Positions 56,534-64,000 of a stretch of 64,000 nt of DNA are shown in pieces (position 1 is the stretch's first letter; every line of letters starts with the position of its first letter). Location: contig JAHYIO010000031.1 of assembly GCA_020543525.1 (NCBI GenBank), forward strand, positions 3,100,001 through 3,164,000. The letters run 5' to 3'. The notes below the pieces were generated by a model, which was not told the DNA's origin, made no database searches, and saw nothing but the letters and a program-made list of their open reading frames with translations. The DNA comes from Coriolopsis trogii. Its lineage: Eukaryota; Basidiomycota; Agaricomycetes; Polyporales; Polyporaceae. The position numbers and the translations under genes were made by a program.

Positions 56534-57218
56534 GGCACAATTGTACCAACCGTCGCTTTGAAGGTGGGCGTCGACTTGTTCGTCAGAGTCCCAAACGTGT
56601 GGAAGATCCTCGCAGGATTCCTCGTTGCCTGAGCTGTCAGAGGATGCTTCTGTCGAAGTATCAACGATGTCCTCGACTTCAGACTCAGAGGAATGAGGAG
56701 ATGCTGGAAGAGTCGGCTCCAGAACGGTGGTTCAAAGTATACGCGATGATTGACGTGCCACGTGCGAGGAAGGTGGACAGGGGCACCTTTTGAGGTGAAC
56801 CAGAGAGCCAGTAAGCCGAAATTACCAACAATCCGGGTAGAAGTCGCCAACTGTGCCCAAGAAACGCTATAGTAACTACCGAGGCAAAAAGGTATCGTAA
56901 GGAGGGTCCGAACGGTTGTCCTCCGGTCCAAAGGTGCTAACCACCCCGGGTACAACAGCTGGCGGGCGCAAGTGCGTGGCCTGGCTGAGGGATGCCTGAA
57001 TCACCCAGGTGCCTCGAGAGCACAACAGGTGTTACAACGATAGTAGACTAGAGACTGACTACGAAGCGCTCAGGGCTGCGTCACGAGCGCAGAAATGTCC
57101 CCCTGGCAGCAGTGTCGGCGGGCACAGTCAAGAGAGTAGGAAAGTGGGATGCACGGGCAGAGAGTCGACGTACAAAGAGTTGCGCGCAGAGGTGTCGACA
57201 GAGAAGCAACCGATTAGA

Positions 57219-57235
57219 GCGCAGGGCTCATAACC
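57219..57235 (-). other. Primer-binding site, half-tRNA-Met type
   Basis: The 17 bases abutting the 5' LTR read GCGCAGGGCTCATAACC on the plus strand, which looks like the 5' side of an elongator tRNA-Met anticodon arm (CAT within CTCATAA). Copia elements are known to use a tRNA-Met cut in the anticodon loop. That this one uses the elongator form is inferred. Confidence 0.6.
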
Positions 57236-57802
57236 TGATGAACTCTGAACCTGGAAGGCTTGGAGCGACCTGTAAGTCACACAAAGAGAGATCTTCAGTC
57301 AGTGAGCGAACGACTATATTGCATAGTTTAGTACCTGTAAGTCACACAAAGAGAGACTACAAGTACTAGTAAGTAAAGTGTAGTAGAGCATAAGTAATAA
57401 GTGGGACTTACTCTTCAGTCAGTGAGCGAACGACTGAAGAGCAGAGGGGCAAACAGACTGCCTTATATACTGGAGAGAGGAGTGCATGAGTAAGCGAATG
57501 AAGCAGTCACATGTTAACCATAGAGCGATGAGTAAGAGTCCGTACTCGGCGTATGAGTAAGAGCCGAGAGTATTCTGAGTAAGACATAAGGTCTAGAATG
57601 TTCCGGTGCATTGTAGAACGCACAGGAAGACAAGGGAACCATATGGTCATGGGAATGTACAGTAGTTTCGTAGAGAAAACCGTATATGGTAAGTAGAAAC
57701 ACAGCCTATAGTAAGCGCTATCTAAACATAGGTAAACATGACCATACAAAGGTTGTGTGCACAACTCCGGACCGGTAGAGCCGTAAATCCGGAATGTCAA
57801 CA
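57236..57802 (-). repeat. 5' LTR of copia element
   Basis: Same length and, as read, same sequence as the 51300 copy. Its TATATAAGG (plus 57461-57469) would drive the genomic RNA on the minus strand. Confidence 0.93.
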
Positions 57803-58043
57803 AGAGCCTGGTCCAGGATCTCTTGTGTCCCTTGATATGCTCTTGGGGCTAGTTGTACAACACTTGGTGGAGATTGCTGGCGTGAAGTACTGGCTTACAC
57901 TTCCATTACGTCGAAGCTAGGGAGGTGTACAACTTTTCTCACTATCAGCTCCAGCAATACTGACACATGTTCTTTTTCGTACTCGTAGATTGGACGAATT
58001 CGACTTCATTCATTGACATGTATTCTACTCATGGATCTAGGAA
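57803..58043. other. Short interval between copia and unknown gene
   Basis: 241 bp. It starts with the second AGAGC target copy, so it probably includes the displaced 3' part of the Plavaka element. No inverted repeat was matched. Confidence 0.35.
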
Positions 58044-60143
58044 CTAATCGTCTCCCTCGTCCTCATCGTCTGCGAACATCACTTCTTCAAGATCAAAGAC
58101 AGTCATGGAGGCTGGCCGGCTAGGAAGGCGATCATACATCAAGCGGTTCTTCATACGTTCTACCCATTCCATGCTTACACACTCCTTGTAGATGACCTTG
58201 GGCTTCTTCGATCTCTTGCGTATGACATCGCAAGTACGTGCTCCGCGGAAGCGGTCGTGACGGGCACGGGTGCGCTTAGACGTACGGCCATTGGTTTCCT
58301 GTTCAGAACGCTTTCGCTTCTTAGCTTCAGGATCAGCGGCACCTGGAGTGTCGTTCTCCTTGTCCTGCCCGTCGACCGTTTGTGCGACATCATGCGATTC
58401 CTCAGGTCCGGCGGCCCTCACCTCGGCGTACATTTTAGACAGCTGCACGTTCAAGAGTCAAGCCAAATGTAAGTTATGGTTTTGTCTGACCAGGGCTGCA
58501 ACACTCACAAAACATGAACGCCATGACAGAGTGATGATCTCGAGTGCACCTTTCCCAACGTCTGCCTCCTTACGGAGTCGCTCGCGTTCTTCGAAGGCTT
58601 CGGGTTCGGACGGAGCGCTACTTTCCTCCGAGCTCATGTAGTCCGTGTGAATGAGTTCCTCGACTCCAGCAGTCTTGTCGTGGCCATACAACCTTTGGAA
58701 ATTTGGGACACAGCGACGGAGGTAGTCGGCTTTCTAATGGGCCATGATTAGCGTGGAAGGGCAGAAAAACATGAGGTACGTACATTATGCCTTCGCATAG
58801 CATGCCGCACATTCTTGTTCTTCTTCGCCTTCTTTGTCAGACCCTCGTCTGAAGTGCGCCATCGATACTCCCGTCTCAGGGCCCGGAAGAATGTGATCGC
58901 AGCGTCACGGATGACCTTCGACGTGTACTTCTCGCTGGTCAGGTTGTATTGCTCTGTGAGTACATCAACCGCGCATGGTGAGTAATTCCAAAGGATGAAG
59001 ATGGCTGAGTCTTTCTCACGCACCTCTATTCTGCAGAAGGTTGCTCATAGCCGCATTGATGTAGCTTGCGTTCGTAATGTTCTGCGTTGTTCCATACCAT
59101 TCCGGATTCCAGAGGCGTGTACCATCGGGTGCGTAACGAATCTCATCACTGGGTTCGGGAAGGTCATAGTATGGTGCCTCATTAGACTTGTTTGACCACT
59201 TCTTCATGAGTGGCGCATCCTTCCTGATACCCAGAAGGAGAAGCATGACGGTATGCACTGCGCCCTGCATGTAGAAGCCCAATGCATAAACACAAACAGT
59301 CAATGAAGAACATACTCAACAAACACGCACCTCGAGGACAGTATCTCTCTCCTTCCGTCCCTCTGGAACAATTAGCTGACCTTTCTTGGGGGCCTTCTTC
59401 TCGAGTTCTGCAGTTTTGAGATTCAGCTCTTCAAGCCTCTTCTCAAGCGTAGCAATCTTGGCATTTTGGTCGTCGAGCAGCTTGAATGCCATCAGAACAC
59501 CATTCTGGAGTCCCGTCACTGTCGACTGGATAGGTGCGAGGTACTCTTGCATGAACACAGGGAAGAGCTCACGCATAGTTTGCTTCCACAGATAATCAAA
59601 ATGTCATTCCTCCCAGTTCCGCATGCACGAAGACCAGGATGAAGATGCAAGAACTCACCGCAATGATCTCACGGTCCCCGACTGGCAGCATCGACTGCTT
59701 GGCTCCGACAGCGAAGGGATTGTGGAAAGGTGCCATACGAGGGTCACCAACATGCCCCATCCCACCAGAACCCCTCCACTGCGACTGCTGACCGACGAAC
59801 ATCCCTTGAAAGTCGCCATCCATGAATATTGTGGGGTCGAGGTTGCCAGGGCCACCACCAAGTGCTGCATACTGATCCGTAGTCTTGTATACAAAAGCAA
59901 GCAGTGAGTTTGTACGCCGCTTTTTGAAGACTGTATACGCTTACTCACCATTGAACTTCCCATACCTCCGTCCTTCCCAATGGCGCCTTCGTTCGGGAGT
60001 GTCTGCCCATGACTACCAGCCAGCAATCGCCCACCTCCTCCAGCAGTGGGACTGCCACCCAGTTGCGGTTGCGATAGGTTGCCAGCCGGTACAACACCAG
60101 ATGAAGGGATGAAGGTGCCTCCTTCGGGCCCAGACTGTGACAT
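58044..60143 (-). CDS. Hypothetical protein, 568 residues, coiled coil
   Basis: Seven exons (59949-60143, 59659-59883, 59331-59582, 59024-59264, 58784-58953, 58509-58733, 58044-58442), introns 50-76 bp, all phases consistent. I do not recognise the family. The N-terminal 140 residues are Gly/Ser/Pro/Gln-rich and disordered. A coiled coil (DDQNAKIATLEKRLEELNLKTAELEKK is split here as DDQNAKIATLEKRLEEL and NLKTAELEKK) follows, then YDLPEPSDEIRYAPDG, RLWNPEWYG, VIRDAAITFFRALRREYRW, a basic KKAKKNKNVRHAMRR, an acidic Ser-rich stretch, a basic KKRKRSE and RTSKRTRARH (likely nuclear signals), and an acidic end (FADDEDEGDD). It looks like a nuclear DNA- or RNA-associated protein. A further 5' exon near 60560-60755 (YHMAGGDGGYSCPTSG) is possible. 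The place beside a Plavaka element raises the option of a transposon-carried gene. Confidence 0.7.
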
Positions 60144-61927
60144 AGAGGAGCAGTGAGTCGTCAAGCTCTCAGGTGGTGTATAGTTCAGCGTGCAGAGTAT
60201 GGAAAGAGGGACCGTGGCTGCCGCTAGCAGACGAGATATTATATACGGCGGTCAAGCGAACTTACTTGCTGAATTTGCTGGAGAATGATTTACGCTGACC
60301 TTGGCTCATGCAGTGCGCGCATGCAAGCACGATAGTGCCTATGTGCTCCCTTTCGGTTCGTCTTCACCCGACTGCCGCGTCTCCCCCAAAGTCTCTCCAG
60401 GTGACGCTGCGCTAGAGTCGGAATTGCAAGCCAGCATCAGTCTTTACTCGATTCGTCAATGCTGGTCGCTGCATTCATGATCGACGCATCAGCGCGCAAT
60501 ATCGCGGTGTTCCAAGTCGGGGCGGTGGCCGCATTGCTAGAGGCAGGATGCTTGATGTTGTTTCAACGGTTGTTGACGTTGGCCCGAGGATACTGCTCTC
60601 ATATTGTCCATCACAGGGATAGTAGGTTTCTCTTGTACTATATGGTAGGAGTACAAATAGATGGGCGTGTGGCTGGGATACTGAGCAATCGGGCCCGACG
60701 TCGGGCAGGAATAGCCGCCGTCGCCGCCGGCCATATGGTATGACATCATCGCGTGCCTTGGTAGCCACAAGCTATCCTTCTGTGTCTCGATGTCCTGAAA
60801 CCATGAAAGAGGCCTGGGTAATCGGAGTATCCGCCCGAGGATACCATCTTGCTAAGTGTCATATCTTGGCCCTAGCCCAGGGAGATAGCTGATGTATCAC
60901 CGTTCGTAGCCCGGCACATATTCATGTTGTAGTCTACCTATCCACACAGTGGTTTCACAGTATGAACCGCCTAGGATACTACGAGGAAAAATGTCCATAA
61001 CTCTGTGTATCCTCGAGAGATGTATCAGATATTCTTGGTCTTGGATACTACAGGCAATTCTGGTTGTCCAAGGCATAAACCCCGTTGGATAGAGCGTCAC
61101 TTCACACAGTGATAGGCTCAGCCCGACCGAAGTTGATTCCTGCTAACCCCACAAGGACACGAGAAGCATGACCAGACGAAGCGAAGACGTTCATCACTGA
61201 TGACGACCGAGCACAGCCTCGGACTCGGGGCCTCGCGGGCCTGCTCATGCGGGTCGAACTTTGTTGCAGGTTGCAGGAAGCCGCAAAGTGTGACGGGTCA
61301 TGCCTCGAGGCTCGTATACGTACACGAGCATACGGAATTCCCTATGCTTCTCGGAAACCAGCCGGTGCCGCACGCTCATGCCAACACACAGCCGTCGTTC
61401 AATAAGCATCGGGTATGGTGTCCAACAATCGGAGGTGAGTGTGTTCCCCGTGATGTCACCCCCCGACTCCCACACCTGCTCACGAGTTTTAGATTCGACT
61501 GTGGGATGAACGACAGATAGAAGACAAAGGGACGGCTAGAGCAAACAAGCTCATCTTCCGCGAGGAGATGCTTGGTACATTGGGTCAGTTGTTTTCATAC
61601 ATCTCTGGGCATCATCGAAGCATCATCGGTGGTATTCATGGCTACAGAGGACGCCGCGAAATAGAATCATTTTGAATGCAAGAACTCACGTGTGGAATCT
61701 GTGAGAGAAGCTTTGCGATCTTCAAGACCGACAGATATACCGCCGCCATGACAGTCGGCGCTATAGGCAGACAGCATAGCAGAGGATCAGCTCTACAGCT
61801 AACGCAACTAGGATAGTATCCAGCATGACGAATACGTCAGACATACAATATGTTACACTGCAGGCCATCTCCCTTCCCCACATAGCGCTCTCTTCACTCC
61901 GACCCAACGTCCGCTCAGGCTCCTGCC
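60144..61927. other. Long intergenic region, no firm gene
   Basis: About 1.8 kb. A minus-strand frame near 60537-60770 (MAGGDGGYSCPTSG, then IAQYPSHTP) is low-complexity and could be an extra 5' exon of the 568-residue gene. The GTGTGGATAGGT string near 60940 (minus strand) also occurs near 46696. Nothing else is supported. Confidence 0.35.
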
Positions 61928-63322
61928 TCAAACCGTGTTGAACATCATCTGGCTCCCCACAGACCCCACAGGCTTGAGCGCGACAAGGCGGTCCGTGAGC
62001 GGGTAGACCTTGTTCGCCTTCGTCCCGCCCGAGAGGTCCGTCGAAGGGTAATCCGAGTACGTCGTCGTGCGGCCCGTGTCGCGCGTGCTGTGCCGCCAGC
62101 CCATGCTGATGGTCGGGATCATGCCCGAGCCCGAGCCCGAGCCGGCGTCCGTCGAGCCGGCGTCGATCCCGAGCGCGACGCGGATGATGATGAGCGTCGG
62201 CGCGATGCCCTACGGAGCGAGCCATGCAGTCAGCGTTTCCGCCGCGCATACCCACGACCCGGGACTGGGCGCGCACACTCGGTTACTCACGTAGATCTGG
62301 ACGGCGGCGACGGCGACGATGGCCTCCGCGGGGTGGTGGATCCCATACAGCGCGACGAACACGAGCTGTGTGATGAGGTAGACGAGCCCGCTCTCGACGA
62401 TGATCGCCATCGCCCCGCGCGCGAGGCGCGTCGTGCTCCGGAGTGGGACGCCCACCTCGCGCGGGCGCGTCATCCACCAGATCTTGAACACGATCAGGCC
62501 CGTCGCGAGCACGTTCGTGCAGAGCAGGAGCGTGAACCCTGCCGTGCCGAGCGGGACGAAGGATGGGGGCGGGACGGGCGCGGTGGGCGAGAGGGTGACG
62601 ACGAGGCGCATGACTTGCATCGCGCATGCTGGTTCGCGGTCGTGTGCCGTACCATGGGGCGAGTGTCGTGTCATGCCATCCAACGAACGTTATGTCGGGA
62701 ACCGGTGCTAGTCAGTGGTGGGGCTCCGAGTGCGGTACAGAAAAACACTTACCGAAACCGCCGAAGGCGGTGAGGAGGGGAAGGACGGTGACCCAGATGT
62801 TCTTCCCCCACAGGGCCCAGCACCGGTAGATCAGGATGAAGTCCCCGAAGAGGTCGCTCACGGAAATGAGGATGTCGGCGCCCACGAGCGTTGGCGTCTC
62901 GTCCGCGAACCTATCGACCCCGGTAGCCCACTGGTCACGGTCGTACTAATATTAGCAGCAGGACCGCACCATCTCAAGTCATCCACAGCTAGCGCGCGGC
63001 GGCGAGAGCTCACCAGAGTGGTGTAAAAGTGATTGAACTCGAGCGCAAAGTGGGCAGTGCACGAGGCAAAGAGGAGGCAGCTGAGGACGACGATGAAGGT
63101 GTTGTACTCCCCGGTCCGCTTCTTGCGCTCGTACAACGCAATGAGCGAGATGACGAACAGCACGGTGTATGCGCCTGTGCGTGTGCGCGCCGGGCGGCGG
63201 GTCAGCAAGCAGAGCTTTCTCAGCGCTGTGCGCTGGAATGGAATGGAACACGTACCCCAGAGCGCTGCCTCACAGCCAAAGCTGATAAGAGCCGCGATGT
63301 CATTGGGAAGGGCCCGGGGCAT
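61928..63322 (-). CDS. Seven-helix integral membrane protein, copy 2
   Basis: Five exons (63256-63322, 63014-63174, 62753-62930, 62629-before intron 62291-62628, 61928-62209) give 341 residues: exon 4 is 62291-62628. Clear paralogue of the 41673 gene, with the same order of helices (YTVLFVISLIALYERKKR, VGADILISVSDLFGDFILI, LLLCTNVLATGLIVFKIWW, VYLITQLVFVALYGI) and the same intron positions and phases. The cytosolic tail differs (Gly/Ser run, then VYPLTDRLVALKP). It lies inverted relative to copy 1, with the transposon block between. Function is unknown beyond a multi-pass membrane protein. Confidence 0.82.
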
Positions 63323-63860
63323 GATTGACTTTCTTCTTCTGCTCAGGGGATGCTGCGTGTTCAAGTTCGATTCGTCGCATAGCGCAGGCTTTATGTATCA
63401 GCGCCCTCACATGAGCCCTGCGAATGACCCTCAGCAGAAACAGCGTGAGCTGGGGCATGTCTACTCCCTGTCAGTTGGGTACGACAAGTTAATTGAAGTT
63501 GCGGGCATACCGTGCACACGACAACTCGATGCGACATTGCGCGCTACGTCGAGCGCTGGCAAGCTTCCCCCGGCCCCCATGAACTTCCCCCAACTCCGAC
63601 TGTGCCCAGCCCTCCTCCGCCCCTGGCCCGATGAAGGCGGCAGTACATTAAGGATCAAAGCTCTTGCAGGTGGGATTTGCTGCCCCTGGATATCGACTAG
63701 AGAGGGTATGTGATACTCATTGAGCGTAAGGCCTTGACCATGGTGGTCAGCTCTCATGCGCCACAAAGCCTGTCAAAAGGATGATGTTCGCATGTGCATG
63801 TGTCAAATACGACAAACCGTGGCTGATGCTGAGATCCCTACCTGGCTGCTCGTAAGAGGT
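63323..63860. other. Intergenic, no gene seen
   Basis: 538 bp between membrane protein copy 2 and the end of the next gene. Promoter of copy 2 presumably lies here. Frames present are not convincing. Confidence 0.35.
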
Positions 63861-64000
63861 TTATCTGAGCCCTGAGGAAGCCGGTGGCTGCGGAGCATCA
63901 AGCCTTTCAAGCACCGCATTGGCATCTCGAGAAGCAAGAGGTTTGATAAGGAGCGGGCGAGGTGATGGAGGTGTTGGGACGGGTGCGGACCCGGCTGTGT
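63861..64000 (-). CDS. C-terminal end of a gene leaving the window
   Basis: A minus-strand frame open from the window edge ends with TAA at 63861-63863. The 45 visible residues are Pro-rich (APVPTPPSPRPLLIKP, then DANAVLERLDAPQPPASSG). Codon choice and composition look like real coding sequence, but nothing identifies the product. Confidence 0.4.
   Translation of the reverse strand, partial: TAGSAPVPTPPSPRPLLIKPLASRDANAVLERLDAPQPPASSGLR

Larger units (their letters stand above)
51300..57802 (-). mobile_element. Complete Ty1/copia LTR retrotransposon
   Basis: 6503 bp, transcribed on the minus strand. Two 567 bp LTRs (51300-51866 and 57236-57802) begin TG and end CA and look identical throughout as read. 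A 5 bp target duplication AGAGC flanks it (51295-51299 and 57803-57807). The internal part has a primer-binding site, one Gag-Pol frame in the copia domain order and a purine tract. Identical LTRs and an open Pol frame point to very recent insertion. It sits just past the Plavaka transposase stop, in what was the 3' part of that element. Confidence 0.95.

Noticed and set aside
60459..60743. 94-codon plus-strand frame starting with hydrophobic residues
   Set aside because: No conserved feature, and the opposite strand is an equally good candidate as a low-complexity exon of the 568-residue gene.

Overview
The window is nuclear DNA of a basidiomycete fungus, most likely an Agaricomycete. The evidence is dense genes split by many 46-130 bp GT-AG introns (several exons of only 10-17 bp), a mushroom-type gene set (sedolisin protease, UstYa/DUF3328 protein, expanded seven-helix membrane family, F-box proteins, NmrA and SDR enzymes), a Plavaka-type transposase and a Ty1/copia element. 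The species cannot be read from the sequence alone. Gene models were spliced by hand from ORFs and consensus splice sites. The main models keep an open frame across every junction.

Layout. 0-5.4 kb: LRR-like fragment, short-chain dehydrogenase, mitochondrial cytochrome c peroxidase. 6.1-16.4 kb: F-box protein, HMMR-like coiled-coil protein, intron-containing tRNA-Gln(CTG), BTB/POZ protein, a small unknown gene, NmrA-type oxidoreductase. 17.8-20.1 kb: intact secreted sedolisin. 20.6-29 kb: cyclopropane-synthase-like methyltransferase divergent from an MDM31/MDM32-type mitochondrial protein, then an MFS transporter divergent from a Bax-inhibitor-1 protein. 29.2-31.1 kb: a hAT-type MITE and a decayed second sedolisin. 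31.8-34.4 kb: ELL-like transcription elongation factor.

34.4-44.7 kb is accessory. It holds at least two intact and two decayed copies of a small secreted-peptide gene with a conserved leader and unrelated tails. One tail has three near-identical W-N-K-P-P-R repeats, another has six cysteines in eleven residues. They are followed by a seven-helix membrane protein, a UstYa-family protein with both HxxHC motifs, and a divergent truncated membrane protein resembling a UstYa N-terminus. Repeated secreted precursor plus UstYa is the pattern of fungal dikaritin-type RiPP loci. This is the best candidate here for an undescribed system, but the link is inferred.

44.7-64 kb is transposon-rich. It contains an unknown gene, a nearly intact Plavaka transposase, and a complete, apparently recent Ty1/copia element (equal 567 bp LTRs, 5 bp TSD) inserted just past the Plavaka stop codon. 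A 568-residue unknown gene, an inverted paralogue of the seven-helix membrane gene and the end of a gene running out of the window follow.
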